Part shown: positions 9,954 through 21,028 of the stretch, piece after piece
How positions within the stretch are numbered: the first letter of the stretch is position 1
Layout: each line of letters starts with the position of its first letter
Notes under the pieces: model-generated
Told to the model about the DNA's origin: nothing
The model's input: the letters and a program-made list of their open reading frames with translations, nothing else
Database searches by the model: none
Translations under genes and position numbers: made by a program
Assembly: GCF_033568475.1 (NCBI RefSeq)
Contig: NC_133122.1
Location: forward strand, 12,056,201 to 12,120,200
DNA: 64,000 bases
Direction of reading: 5' to 3'
Origin: Henckelia pumila
Taxonomy: Eukaryota; Streptophyta; Magnoliopsida; Lamiales; Gesneriaceae

Positions 9954-11276
9954 TTGACGTCTCTTGTGCATCAAATGGCTGTAGGGAACGGACAAAATGT
10001 GATGGTTTTTGGAATTTGCACTGCGATGGGACATGAAACTGACATGTGTCCCACATTTCAAGAGGGATCTACTGAGCAAGTTAATGCAGCAGGAGGATTT
10101 TCAGGGCCACCACAGAGAAATTATGATCCTTACTCGAATACATACAATCCAGGTTGGAAGGATCATCCAAACCTCAGATATGGAAATCATGCAATGAACC
10201 AACCTACACCTCCAGTGAACCAATCGAATGCTCAAGCTTACAAGCCACCATATCATCCACAACAGCAGCGTTCTCAAATTCCTGCGCCTGGTGAGTTTCT
10301 AGAAAACATTGTTAAGGATCTTGCTACTAATACTGTAACTTTTCAACAGGAAATGAGAGCATGTATCCAACACTTGAACACTCAATTGGGGCAGTTGGAA
10401 ACGACAATAAACATGGTGGAGGCACAAAATTCTAGCAGTTTACTATCACAGACAGTGGTGAATCCAAAAGAGAATGTGAGTGCAATCACCTTAAAGAGTG
10501 GAAGAGAGTTGAAGGTTCATGAAGAAGTATTGAAAGAGCCAGTAAAGAATGAAGAGGTGGAGGAGTCCAAACTAGAGGAGGACGAGACAAGTCAGAAAGA
10601 CACACCAAGAGTTAAGTTTCCTCCCCTTTCTGAGTATAAACCGGTAGCCCCTTTTCCCTTAGCGTTAAAAGAGTCTAGGAGGGATGATGGTATCAAGGGA
10701 CTGTATGAAACTTTTTGTAGATGTGAGGTGAATATTCCTTTATTAGATGCTATCAAACAAGTACCTCGCTATGCTAAATTTTTAAAAGAATTGTGTACTG
10801 CGAAAAGGAAAAAAAAATTGAAGGGATCTCAGAGATTTGAATTGGGAGAACAGGTTTCTGCTGTGATACAAAGAAAAATACCTACAACATGCAAGGATCC
10901 AGGTATGTTTTCTATTCCTTGTAAGATAGGAGATATCCAGCTTGATATAGCCATGCTAGACTTAGGAGCGTCGATTAATGTAATGCCATATTCTGTTTAT
11001 GCCTCCTTAAAACTAGGGCGCTTGAATGAGACTAAAATTGTTGTTCAGATGGATGATAGATCTACTATTCATCATAGGGGTGTGTTAGAGGATGTTTTTG
11101 TGCAAGTTGATAACTTGGTTTTTTCTGCTGATTTCTATGTGCTTGATATGAAAAATAATGATTTCAATAGTCCAATTTTTCTAGGAAGACCATTTCTTAA
11201 AACTTCAAAGTCTGTTATAGATGTTAATAATGGTATTCTCACTATTGAATTTGATGGGGGAGATTGTCAAGTTTAA
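9954..11276 (+). CDS. gag nucleocapsid tail plus aspartic protease, 440 codons open
   Basis: This is the longest open frame in the window. Near its start is a damaged zinc knuckle, FGICTAMGHETDMC, in which the first Cys of the CX2CX4HX4C pattern is Phe. A Pro/Gln/Asn-rich linker and an acidic stretch follow. The retroviral-type aspartic protease sits at about residues 315-435, with active-site segment MLDLGASINVMPYSVY and FLGRPFLKTSKSVIDV near the end. The protease would cut the gag polyprotein. The frame is lost at about 11260-11276 by a one-base shift: the neighbouring frame continues with MGEIVKFNIFDNLNFH. The Met at 9954 is only the first Met after a stop, not a likely natural start. Confidence 0.8.
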   Translation: MTSLVHQMAVGNGQNVMVFGICTAMGHETDMCPTFQEGSTEQVNAAGGFSGPPQRNYDPYSNTYNPGWKDHPNLRYGNHAMNQPTPPVNQSNAQAYKPPYHPQQQRSQIPAPGEFLENIVKDLATNTVTFQQEMRACIQHLNTQLGQLETTINMVEAQNSSSLLSQTVVNPKENVSAITLKSGRELKVHEEVLKEPVKNEEVEESKLEEDETSQKDTPRVKFPPLSEYKPVAPFPLALKESRRDDGIKGLYETFCRCEVNIPLLDAIKQVPRYAKFLKELCTAKRKKKLKGSQRFELGEQVSAVIQRKIPTTCKDPGMFSIPCKIGDIQLDIAMLDLGASINVMPYSVYASLKLGRLNETKIVVQMDDRSTIHHRGVLEDVFVQVDNLVFSADFYVLDMKNNDFNSPIFLGRPFLKTSKSVIDVNNGILTIEFDGGDCQV

Positions 11277-11634
11277 TATTTTTGATAACCTGAATTTTCA
11301 TAGTTGTGAAAGTGCTGTTAATATTCTTGATTTCCATGATCACTTGTCACAAGAGCACAAGACAGATGTGAAGGAAGGTAAGTTGAAGGAAGTAATGGCA
11401 ATACCTGCTAAAATTTCTAATACGAGAATTTTTCTCTCTGATTTGCAGGCTTCTAAGACTGAGCAAAAACTTACTCCACATAGAGCAAAAGGAATATCCA
11501 TGGGAAAAGGAAGATGTCGTAAAGAGACAGAAATACCCAAGAAATCAAAGCAGAGAAAGCATGGACCGAAATTGACTGCAAAATTGTTTAGATGGGTGAA
11601 GGTGGACAAGGGAACCAGATATGAACCTCCATGA
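11277..11634 (+). pseudogene. Post-protease remnant, truncated before the polymerase
   Basis: In the frame shifted by one base from the protease, coding potential runs from about 11250 (VKFNIFDNLNFHSCESAVNI) to a stop at 11634. The tail is basic (KKSKQRKHGPKLTAKLFRW). This matches the region that joins protease to reverse transcriptase in Athila elements, but no polymerase motif follows. I infer an internal deletion of reverse transcriptase, RNase H and integrase. Confidence 0.55.
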
Positions 11635-12571
11635 GGAACTGAAGCATGCAATCGGGCCGACGATTGTAAACAGAGGCGCTGCTTAGGAGACAACCCAAGG
11701 GGAGTTTTTCTTTTCTTTCTTAGTGTTTTTTTTTATTTTTGTTTTGCATTTTTACTTACATTGGGGACAATGTAAGATTTTAAGTATGGGGGAGAGGATT
11801 TAGCAGCCATTGAGAGAATTTAGCTGTGTTTTTGAATTTTTTTTTTTTGAGAGCTCATAGTTTGTGATGAATTTGACTGTTGAAATTCACTAGCCCATGA
11901 TGATATCTAATTGATGACATGCATGCTTTTGAAAATAGATGATTTTCTAACCTTGGAACACTTTGATCTCCAATGCAAATTAGACTTTGATATGGTTCTT
12001 GAATATTCTTTAGCACGCATGAGTCATGGCTTGTGAATTGTATATGACATAGTGAAGGTCGTGTGAGCCTAGTGATAGTCTTAGGAAGTCGCTAGCCTAT
12101 CAACCGCCCTTTTGAGCTTAATTGAGAAAAAAAGAGCAAAGAATGGAGTTAGTAAGGTGAGGGAAGGCATTGGAATGAGGATTGAAATTATAGTCCTATA
12201 AATTACAAGAGTTAAATATGGAGTAGAATGTATGGAGTTGAGGACAAGTGAAAAGACTATAAAACTTCTCAATGGTTTAATTTGATTTGTTGGTGTGCAA
12301 CTTGAGCTATTGTGAGGTTTTGCATTGAATGGATATGTGAAGTGTGCATGACACTTGCTAATGACAATACACACACACACACGTTCGGGGCTATATCTCT
12401 AGTTGAAATGTCTGGATATTGAATTTGTTCCGTTGTTAGAATTTTAAAGCCTTTCTTGATGATGCATTGAATTAATTCCTGAGGCACAAATGTGTAAATA
12501 ATGGTTATTTTTGTTACGAATTATGAGTTCGAACTTATTTTTTTGGTTTTGTGTTGCTCGAGGGCGAGCAA
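11635..12571 (+). other. Noncoding 3' region of the Athila-type element
   Basis: No gene is seen here. A purine-rich run (AAGTATGGGGGAGAGGA) at about 11781-11797 resembles a second polypurine tract, preceded by TTGGGGACAATGTAAG. Internal polypurine tracts are known in Athila/Tat elements. A short (AC)n run lies at about 12365-12381. Confidence 0.6.
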
Positions 12572-12572
12572 G

Positions 12573-12591
12573 GTTTAAGTATGGGGGAGTT
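12573..12591 (+). other. Polypurine tract of the Athila-type element
   Basis: The run TTTAAGTATGGGGGAGTT ends at the TG start of the 3' LTR. It is preceded by TTGCTCGAGGGCGAGCAAG, nearly identical to the same position in the element at 1-2228. Confidence 0.75.
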
Positions 12592-14120
12592 TGATGTGTT
12601 CATATTTTCTTATGTTTAGTTGGAATAATTTTTTATAATTCGATGCATTTTGAATGATAAATTTGGTTTTATAGTTCCTAATGTAATTTGTGGTTTGATT
12701 TAGGAATGAGCTAGGAAAATGGTTGAATTTACAACAAAGATGGAAAAAGCATCTGCATGCTTGAAGAAGAAGAGAAGACTTGTTCATGGGAATTTAATGA
12801 GAGCATCTGCTCTTGAGAAAGGATTAAGATTGGAGCAGCTGCGCGATTGCATTTGTGGTTTGCGCTAGAAAGCAGCGCTGTTGTGGAGTGCGTTGCTGTT
12901 GGGGAGTGCGTTACTGTTGGGGAGTGCTAACGCGCATGGAAAGAATTTGTCTGCGCAAGGTGCCGTGCAAGTGAAAAATTGAAGCCGAAGTTTGGGCCGC
13001 TCGATCCGTAGACTTCAACCGATCGAGAGACCGCAAGAAATATGAAAACAGTAGGGCATGGAATTTTAGCTCGCTCGATCGGTCAATATTTACCGATCGA
13101 GCGAGACGGGCTGTTCGGGAATAAATCTTTAAATTAGGAATTTTTATTTTTTAGAACTCTAGCCTTAATTAAAATATATTTTTTGAATTTTAGAGTCCTT
13201 GGGGGATTCTGAATACTTTTCGGACGATAGAAGGCAGAAAAACTCTCTTGGCGGCTAGGTTTCTTCTCTCTTTTCTTAGATTTAATTTTTCTTTCATGAA
13301 TGTTTCTGGAGAATTGATGAATATTGTTGGCTAAGTTTTAACTTGGTTGAGGAAAACAAACCCTTGATTTTGTTTATTCATGAGATTTTGATTTTCAGTG
13401 TTTGATTATTATCGAGTATCAAAAGTTGTTTTGGATTGATTGCCATGCTTGTGAATGAGATTTTCGGATTGTCCATCTTAGGATTTCATCATACAATCTA
13501 CTGCTAAATTAGAATTCAAATCCGTAATTGTTTGAACCATCTATTTTGTGAAGCAACTGCGTTTAATATTTTCCGCTGGTGAATTCGTTAAATCGTACGA
13601 ATAACAATTGACTAGATTAAATACAATCGCTGGGATTTGTGTTGTCTAGATTCATCAGTTTTACTCGTTTGAATGCTACCTTAAATTTAAATCTAGATCG
13701 CTGGTATCTGGGTTGATTTAATGGTAAGGGTTAATCTAGAACGCTGGTGTCTAATTAACTAAGATTAAGGTAAAACAAGAATTAAACTTTCAATGATGAA
13801 TATTTGATAGGATTAATTATTTTTAGGTAATCGATGATTGAATGAATGATATCAAGGGTGTAGTTGATCGATACCAAGGCTTGTTTCTTATTGATTTATT
13901 TAGTATAATTTTAATCTTGCAGGTTAGTGATAAACCTGAATTTTAATTTGCTTAAATTTTCAGTAGTTAATTTCAAATTCAAAACAACCCCTTTTACTTT
14001 GTTTTTAGAAAACATAAATTTTCCTTTCCTCATGGGAACGATCCCTACTCTCACTACTGCATATCTTATTTATCTGAGTTGAGTCGGGTAATTTGGGCAT
14101 GACACGATTAAGAGCTATCA
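12592..14120 (+). repeat. 3' LTR of the Athila-type element
   Basis: It starts TGATGTGTTCATATTTTC and ends GAGCTATCA, 1529 bp. It matches the 5' LTR throughout, and an extra copy of the 18-bp unit at about 12890-12925 explains most of the length difference. Confidence 0.85.
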
Positions 14121-14246
14121 ATATGCACTCACTTAAGAGTCAACTAATGGTGATCAGTTTCTGAAAGTTTAAGAGTGACTGGATGAGCCAATTGGATACA
14201 AACCACCAGATAATGGATACCTGAAAGTTCAGAGTGACTGCATGAG
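14121..14246. repeat. Copy 2 of the duplicated segment, right part
   Basis: GAAAGTTTAAGAGTGACTGG and, 60 bp on, GAAAGTTCAGAGTGACTGC match copy 1 at 6250-6345. This short stretch separates two retrotransposons that both entered the same old repeat. Confidence 0.6.
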
Positions 14247-14251
14247 AAAAA

Positions 14252-16409
14252 TGTAATGCCCCAAATTTCTCTTAATTGATTTTATTTGAGATAATTGGAT
14301 ATTATAGAATTCGAAGATCGATTTAATTTTGATCAGGGACTATTTTGTAAATTTTGGAATTTTTAGGGACCAAAATGCAATTTTGGAGTTTGACTAAGTC
14401 TTAGAGATATTTAAAGTATGACTAAGCTCATTCTTCTTCCTCATTCTCTTCAAAAACCATGTATCACCATTGTATGGAGGAAAAAAGTTTCTCCAATCTA
14501 TTGAATCTTCGGGTTTGTTCAATCCGTCTGTTAGAAATTTAATCTGAAGGCATATTAGCGATCACGGCTGCGAGAGCTTCGTTCTATCGTAATTATTTCT
14601 TCTATCAAATATATTTTATTTTTCGGATGTAATTGGAATTCGATTATTTTTGGGTATGATGTTCTTGAACTAGCTCTTATCGTTTATTCTCAGTCGGATC
14701 GAAATTAGAACGTCGTTCGGAATTGTTATGACTTTTCTTGTGATTTTCAAAAAAGGGGATTTGAAATTTGGTTGATTTGAGTTTTTTTGATGATATTGAA
14801 GTTGTTATGAGTTGATTGAGATATTTTACTGCTGTTTGTGTTTCCGGTTTGATCAGAATATAGCCGTTATGCCGCCGATTTGAGATTTTAGTTTTTTGGA
14901 CAATTGATGTGTGTTTTGGATTGGTTTTGGATTGATTGTTGTTGATGTTCTTACTTATATCCTTTCATACTTGTTTGAACATCGTTGGACTCGGAGTTCT
15001 TAGAGTTCGAATCATCGAAGAGTCGATCGAGGTTTAGTATTGAGTTTACCTTTTTCGTTGAATTGATATTCGTTTGGATTGTGATGTGAATTCTTGTCTT
15101 TGTAGCAATCTTGTTTGGAGCAACATTTGTTCGAGAAAGGTATAAGACGACATTGGATGGAATAAGACGATTAACTTGAATCCGGATTGATTCGAGTGTC
15201 CTAGAGAAATCACATACTTGCATGTCTATGTGAATTACTTGAATTATATAATTAAATGTTTTAGTTTTTCATATACATTCATATTGAGCCAAACGATTTG
15301 TTTCATTCTGAATTATACGATCTGGGGATTATAGTCGAGTGTGGCTGGTAGACGATTTACTACAGTCGCCGATCAACTCTCTATTGAATGCTCTAGAGTC
15401 TAGAGGATTGAAGTATACATCGTCCACCTCGAAAGGGTAAGTAGGCGTGATTGTTGTGATATTTAATCCTCGGGATCCCAACCAAGGAATCAAGGAACCG
15501 ATTTACCTTTTGATTATCCATATTGATAATCTAGACTTTTGAAGTCGTGCATTCATTTACTCTCATTTTGAATATATAGAAGTTCATGTATTTCATTTTG
15601 AGATGCCTATTTGTTATAGCATGTTTGTCTCTTTTACTGGGAATATTATTCTTACCGGATTTATTTGGCTATTATTTTGTCTTTGTATGTGTACTTGGCA
15701 ACAGGTGGGGCATGACCGAGTTAGAGATCGCATGGCTAATGGGTTTGAGGATAGAATGAGGGCCTGGAGTTTTTAGAAGTCGATGTTTAATCGAACTTTT
15801 ACGTTTTGAAACTTGTAGTAAGTTTTTTGTATAATTAGAACCGATTCTTGTTCTACTGAATCCAGATTGTCTATGACTCTAGATTTGTATGGTTTGTACT
15901 TGCTGGATTTCTGTATTTTTACTTTTTGTGGAGTTGAGTTTAAGTGATTTTAGAAAAGTGCAATCTGGAAATGTTTATTCTAAGTACAGAGGCAGCGCCC
16001 GAGCGCAGCCCTTTGTTTTTGAGGCAGTGGGTGCAAAATCTTGTAGCGCTTGAGCTGCAAGATTTAGCAGCCCGATCGCTGCCTTTGTTGTGTGAGGTAA
16101 TATGTTGTGTATTTTGGCGGCGCTCGAGCAGCGCTTTTCTACCGCCCAAGCGCAACCCCCCCCCCCCCCCTATTAAAAAAAATTTATGGGTTTTCTGCCT
16201 TGGATTTTTTATGCGATAAGATCTTGGACTGAATTAGAGTGAGCGGGGTAGATCGAGTCTGCTTGAAATGATTTTTCGCATGTGTTTGAGTTATTTAATT
16301 GATTTATTAAATACCATGCAAGCATGCTTTATTAATTGAATTATTCAATAAAGTGGTTTTGGGCACCAAATGGAATTGATGGAATTGGATTATCTGTGTC
16401 CTAACCCTT
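14252..16409 (+). repeat. 5' LTR of the first chromovirus
   Basis: It starts TGTAATGCCCCAAATTTC and aligns with 21029 onward. The right edge near 16409 is set by a decayed primer-binding site. The last ~200 bp (16212-16405) do not match the 3' LTR, so one copy has gained or lost sequence there. A ~78-bp stretch at 15500-15578 is missing from the 3' LTR. A G/C-rich run of GCAGCGCCCGAGCG-like motifs ends in a poly-C tract at about 16157-16170. Confidence 0.7.
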
Positions 16410-16425
16410 GATTATCAGATTATGG
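16408..16425 (+). other. Decayed primer-binding site
   Basis: TTGATTATCAGATTATGG resembles the initiator-Met tRNA-complementary site TGGTATCAGAGC found in most chromoviruses and copia elements, with several changes. Its place, just after a CCTAACC LTR end, supports the call. Confidence 0.4.
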
Positions 16426-16520
16426 GTCTTTGAAGAATATTGAATAGGAACCCACCGCCAGTTATTCCTCCGAATGAGAATCTGCCTGTAGTCACTCCTC
16501 CAAAAAAATAGGGCAGTACA

Positions 16521-17410
16521 GTGACAGATCAGATGGATTCCACAGCTACGCCAATGGAAACTTTATTGAAGAAGTTCCAATCCTTTAAGCCGCCGACTTT
16601 GAAGGGAACAGAGAATCCGGTTGATTGTGAGAGCTGGTTAGACAATGTAGATCAACTTTTTTTTTCTCTCGACTATTCTGATGACTTCCAAACTAGGTTG
16701 GTTATTCATTAGCTGCAGGGTGTTGCTAAGAACTGGTGGATCACGACAAAGAGAGCTATTGAGAATCGAGGTACGACTATCACCTGGAATCTTTTCAAAT
16801 CTGAATTTTATAAGCTGTTTTTCCCAGTTTCTTACAGAAAAGATAAGGGTGCAGAGTTTGAAAATCTAATATAGGGGAACATGAATATTGTAGATTATGT
16901 GACCAAGTTTGATAGCCTGTTGAGGTTTGCACCACATATTGCTGACAATGAAGAAGCAAAAGCCGATCAGTTCATCAACGACTTAAATCCTTATATCTTT
17001 ACTCTTGTGAATACTGGGAGACCCAATAATTTTGTGGATGCCATGGATCAGGCAAAGGGAGCCGAAGCAGGATTGATGAGACAACGAGGGAATCAGTTTG
17101 CACCTCAGCAACAACAAAGATAGTTTCAGGCACAACCGTCTCAATAGAAGAATCAACCACAGAGAGCAGAGGGTGGTAGCAGTGGAGGCAATAGGAAGGA
17201 CTAAGGAAAACAGTTTAAGAAATCTGGGAGCAGTTCTTCGAGTTCAGGTGGCTCAAAGCAGTATAGTTCAGGACAGAGTTCAGGATTCTTTGGGGTGGCT
17301 TGTAACAAATGTGGAGGTCTCCACTCCAGTGATCAGTGTAGAGGTGTGTCTGGGAGTTGCTATATTTGTCAATAGTCGGGACACTACGCAAGATTTTTTT
17401 CCTCAGCCCG
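16521..17410 (+). pseudogene. gag of the first chromovirus
   Basis: From 16521 (MTDQMDSTATPMETLLKKFQ) a chromovirus capsid domain can be followed: FKPPTLKGTENPVDCESWLD, then after a stop LQGVAKNWW, then FYKLFFPVSYR, a further stop, and MNIVDYVTKFDSLLRFAPH. Stops occur at about 16710, 16872, 17121 and 17145. Near 17301-17390 is a zinc-knuckle region (CNKCGGLHSSDQC, then CYIC with a stop and SGHYARFF) whose last Cys is Phe. Several stops sit where Gln is expected (CAA or CAG to TAA or TAG). This is a nonfunctional particle-protein gene, followed by the protease. Confidence 0.8.
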
Positions 17411-18192
17411 AGAGGCAAGAGTCTGATGTACATTCCTTTCAGCCAACACAGCAGAGTAGACAAGGAGGTGGACAAAACGCGAATCAGCCTCCTAGACAGC
17501 AGGCCAGAGTTTTTGCTTTGAATGAGGATCAGGCTCAGGCAGCACCTGATGATGTCATAGCAGGTAACTATTCGATATTTGGTTATCCTGCTCATGTTTT
17601 GATTGATGCGGGTGCGTCTCACTATTTTATTTCTGAGAAATTTGTTTTGATGCATGCATTACCTTGCGAGCCTTTGCCTGCTGTAGTTACTATTACTTCA
17701 CCTTTGGATGAAGGAATTGTTTCAGTGAGGTTAGTCAAGAACTGTGAACTGCAATTTGATGAGAATGTGATTGAACTTGATTTTATTGTACTTGGGTTAT
17801 CCGATTTCGATTGCATTGTTGGTATAGATGTTTTGACCAAGTACAGGGCTAAAGTCGAATGTTTTCAGAAGGTAATCAGATTCAGATCGGAGATGTCAGA
17901 GGAGTGGAAATTCTTTTGTAAGGGTTCTCGATTCAAAATTCCTTTAATATATGTTTTGTTTATGACTCGACTGTTACAGAAAGAAGCATTGGGATTTTTG
18001 ATTTATGCGATGGATGTTTTGAAGTCTAGCCCTGGGTTGACTGACATACCAGTGGTTAGAGAGTTTCCTGATGTATTTCCAGATGAGATTCCTGGATTAC
18101 CGCCTATTTGTGAGGCAGAATTCAGTATAGAACTGCTGTCAGGTACTCAGCCAATTTCCAAGGCTCCATTCAAATGGCTCCGATCGAATTGA
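17411..18192 (+). pseudogene. Protease region of pol, first chromovirus
   Basis: The open frame carries a retropepsin-like domain with VLIDAGASHYFISEKFV at about 17595-17645. The usual Thr of the DTGAS active site is Ala here, which may reduce activity. DFDCIVGIDVLTKY follows, then the linker into the polymerase (FPDVFPDEIPGLPP at about 18065-18105). The frame is lost near 18190 by a shift and a stop. It lies between gag and reverse transcriptase, as in all Ty3/gypsy elements. Confidence 0.75.
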
Positions 18193-18956
18193 AGGAATTG
18201 AAGGAGTAGTTAGAGGACTTGATTGCCAAGGGATACATCCAACCTAGTGTATCTCCTTGAGGTGCTCCGGTACTTTTCGTTCGAAAGAAAGATGGTTTTA
18301 TGAGACTCTTCATGGACTACCGCCAACTGAATCAAGCGACGGTGAAGTACAGGTATCCTTTACCTCGAATAGATGATGTCTTTGATCAACTGCAGGGTTC
18401 TTGTGTTTATTCTAAGATTGATTTGAGGTTTAGATATCATCAGCTGAGGGTTCATGATGAAGACGTTCCTAAGACTGCGTTTAGGACGAGGTATGGCCAC
18501 TTTGAGTTCATTGTCATGTCGTTCAGTTTGACAAACGCTCCAGCAATCTTTATGGGTTTGATGAACCGTATCTTTCAGCGTTATTTGGATGAGTTTGTTA
18601 TTATTTTCATTGATGATATCTTTGTATATTAGAAGAGTCGTACTGACCATGCAGAGCACTTGAAGATCGTCTTACAGGTTTTGAGGACTGAGCAATTGTA
18701 TGCCAAGTTATCAAAATGTGAGTTTTGGTTGGACCGAGTCGTCTTTCTTGGTCACGTTATCTCTGGAGATGGGATTTCTGTTGATCTCAATAAGATCGAA
18801 GTGGTTATGAATTGGCCTAGACTGACATCAGTGCCTGAGATCCAAAGTTTCATGGGTTTAGTGGGTTATTATTGTAAATTCATCCAGGGTTTCTCTTCTA
18901 TTGCGAAGCCGATTACCCAGCTGACTAATAATAATGCACCTTTTGTTTGGACTTAA
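18193..18956 (+). pseudogene. Reverse transcriptase of the first chromovirus
   Basis: Fingers and palm are seen as [20 protein letters not shown] and [19 protein letters not shown]. The catalytic box is FIDDIFVY at about 18608-18631, so both Asp residues are kept. Stops break it: TGG to TGA near 18260 before [12 protein letters not shown], a TAG at 18630-18632 right after the catalytic box, and a TAA at 18955. The thumb follows (FLGHVISGDGISVD and FMGLVGYYCKFIQGF). It cannot yield active enzyme. Confidence 0.85.
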
Positions 18957-19470
18957 GAGTGTGAGGCCAGTTTTATTGATCTGAAGAAGAGATTGACCAG
19001 TGCTCCAATTCTTTATATTCCATCAGGTATTGGAGGTTTTACCATTTATTGCGATGCTTCTCTTCTAGGTCTTGGATGTGTTCTTTTGCAGAGGAAGCAT
19101 GTGATAGCATATGCATCAAGGTAGTTGAAGCTGCACGAGACTCAATATCCGATTCATGATCTTGAGCTTGCTGCGATCGTGTTTGCATTGAATATTTTGC
19201 GTCACTATTTTTATGGTGAGTCCTTCGAGATCTTTTCTTATCATAAGAGCCTGAAATATTTGTTTTCACAATCCGAGCTGAATATGAGACAGAGGAGATG
19301 GTTAGATTTGCTGAAGAATTTTGACTGTGAGATCAAATATTATCTGGGGAAGTCAAATGCAGCTGCAGATGCTTTGAGCCAAAAGCTTTGTTCCTCATCT
19401 CTTTCTATTATCAGTGTTTCTCGATTGATCGATGACTGTTGCACTTCTGGTTTGGAGTTTTAAATAGATA
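18957..19470 (+). pseudogene. RNase H of the first chromovirus
   Basis: Recognisable segments are SGIGGFTIYCDASLLGLGCV, VIAYASR with a stop at 19122-19124 where Gln is usual, [20 protein letters not shown] and MRQRRWLDLLKNFDCEIKYY, then AAADALSQKL. Catalytic acidic residues in CDAS and in the DLELAAIV segment remain. The domain continues directly from the reverse transcriptase and leads to the integrase. Confidence 0.8.
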
Positions 19471-19499
19471 GAAGGTCTATCAAAGTTTTTGCTATTCAG

Positions 19500-20930
19500 G
19501 CCAAACCAGAGTTGTTTATGAAGATCAGAGAGGCACAGAGATCGGATACGAGTATTCAGAGTTCGATTGAGAAAGTCAGATCGGGACACCAGTCTGAATT
19601 TCAGGTTAGGGATGATGTTTTGTTTGTGAATAACCGTATTATTGTGCCTGATATTTCTGAGTTGAGACAGCGTATTCTTCGAGAGGCACATTGCAGTCGG
19701 TTCAGTGTTCATCCAGGTGGTCGGAAAATGTATAATGATCTGAGGAGTCAGTTCTGGTGGAAGAAGATGAAGGGTGATGTCATGAGATTTGTTTCCCGAT
19801 GTTTGAACTGTCAGCTGGTGAAAGCACAAAGAAAGCGGCCAGGTGGTTTGTTAAATAGTTTATCCGTTCCAAAGTAGAAGTGGGATCACATCTCTATGGA
19901 TTTCGTCATGAAGCTACCGCGTTCAGTCCGAGGTTGTGATGCTATCTGGGTAGTGATTGATCGATTGACAAAGTTGGCCTGCTTTATTCCGTACAGAATG
20001 ACATATAGTCACAATCAGATGGCCGATTTGTATGTCAAGGAGATTGTCAGATTGCATGGTGTGCCAAGATCGATTGTTTCTGACCGAGAACCTCGGTTTA
20101 CTTCTTATTTTTGGCATAGTTTGCAAAAGGCTCTTGGTACTCATTTACACTTGAGTACAGCGTATCATCCTTAGACCGATGGTCAGTCAGAGCGGACGAT
20201 ACAGACTCTAGAGGATATGCTGCGAGCCATGGTGCTTGACTTTGGCACTAGTTGGCAGGATTCGTTGCCTCTTGTCAAGTTTTCGTACAACAACAGCTTC
20301 CAGACGAGTATTGGTATGACACCTTTTGAAGCGTTGTATGGGAAGAAATGCAGATCTCCTTTGTACTAGGATGATTGAGTCTCCTGACGTGGGACCAGAT
20401 ATGATTAGATATATGGCAGAGCAGGTGAAGATTATTCGATTGAGAATGAAAACGGTTCAGGACCGACAGGAGAAGAACGCAAATATCAGACGCAGAATTC
20501 TGTATTTCGAGCAGGGAGACTGAGTATTTTTGAAGATTTCTCCTTTCAAAGGCACTTTTCGATTCGAGAAAATAGGGAAGTTGTCTCCGAAGTTCATTGG
20601 ATCATATGAGATTCTGGAGAAGATAGACGATCTTGCCTACAGATTAGATCTTCCTACTTATTTATCAGGTATTCACGACGTTTTTCATGTCTCTATGTTG
20701 TGGAAGTATAAGGCCGATCCTTGTCATATTCTTCAGCCTGAAGAGGCCGAGCTTGACGAAACTCAGAGCTAATTCGAGCGACCGATTCAGATCCTTGACC
20801 GAAAGGAAAAATAGCTCATAACCAAGTCAATTGCGTTGGTAAAAGTTCAGTGGAGTCGTCACGGGGTTGAGAAAGCGACTTGGGAGACAGAATCTGATAT
20901 GAAACAGAAATTTTCGGACTTATTTATCTA
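19500..20930 (+). pseudogene. Integrase with C-terminal chromodomain-like tail, first chromovirus
   Basis: The HHCC zinc-binding domain is at about 19690-19830 (HCSRFSVHPGGRKMYNDL ... CLNCQLVKAQRKRPGG). Core residues are seen in MDFVMKLPRSVRGCDAIWVV, SIVSDREPRFTSYFW and, after a stop at 20172-20174, [16 protein letters not shown]. The C-terminal part (FEKIGKLSPKFIGSYEILEK and IHDVFHVSMLWKYKADP) ends near 20930 in a chromodomain-like segment (VQWSRHGVEKATWE). Stops at 19875, 20172, 20367, 20521 and 20770 break it. Chromodomains steer insertion toward modified chromatin in this family. Confidence 0.8.
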
Positions 20931-21013
20931 ACGTGAGTCCTTATTCAGTTTCTTGATTCTTGATTCTCTATCTATGTGTTGATTTTATCTGATTTCGAGG
21001 ACGAAATCTATTC

Positions 21014-21028
21014 TTAGAGGGAAAGAAT
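21014..21028 (+). other. Polypurine tract of the first chromovirus
   Basis: TTAGAGGGAAAGAAT ends at the TG of the 3' LTR. GATTTCGAGGACGAAATC stands about 30 bp upstream, as in many Tekay/Del chromoviruses. Confidence 0.75.

Larger units (their letters stand above)
7491..14120 (+). mobile_element. Complete Athila-type element coding only gag and protease
   Basis: The 6.6-kb element has two similar LTRs (7491-9003 and 12592-14120), a tRNA-Asp-type primer-binding site and a polypurine tract. Inside are gag and a long open protease region, but no reverse transcriptase, RNase H or integrase: only about 950 bases of noncoding sequence follow the last coding piece. It is therefore non-autonomous and would need enzymes from a relative. 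Flanking 5-mers are ATAGG (left) and ATATG (right), an imperfect target-site duplication. The LTRs look closely alike, so the insertion is probably not very old. Confidence 0.85.

Noticed and set aside
11761..11800. The inner purine-rich run as the start of an LTR.
   Set aside because: No TG...CA LTR follows here. The aligned LTR begins at 12592, after the second tract.
12081..12487. Possible envelope-like gene in the Athila-type element.
   Set aside because: Athila elements can carry one, but the frames here are short and lie on the minus strand, and no such domain is visible.
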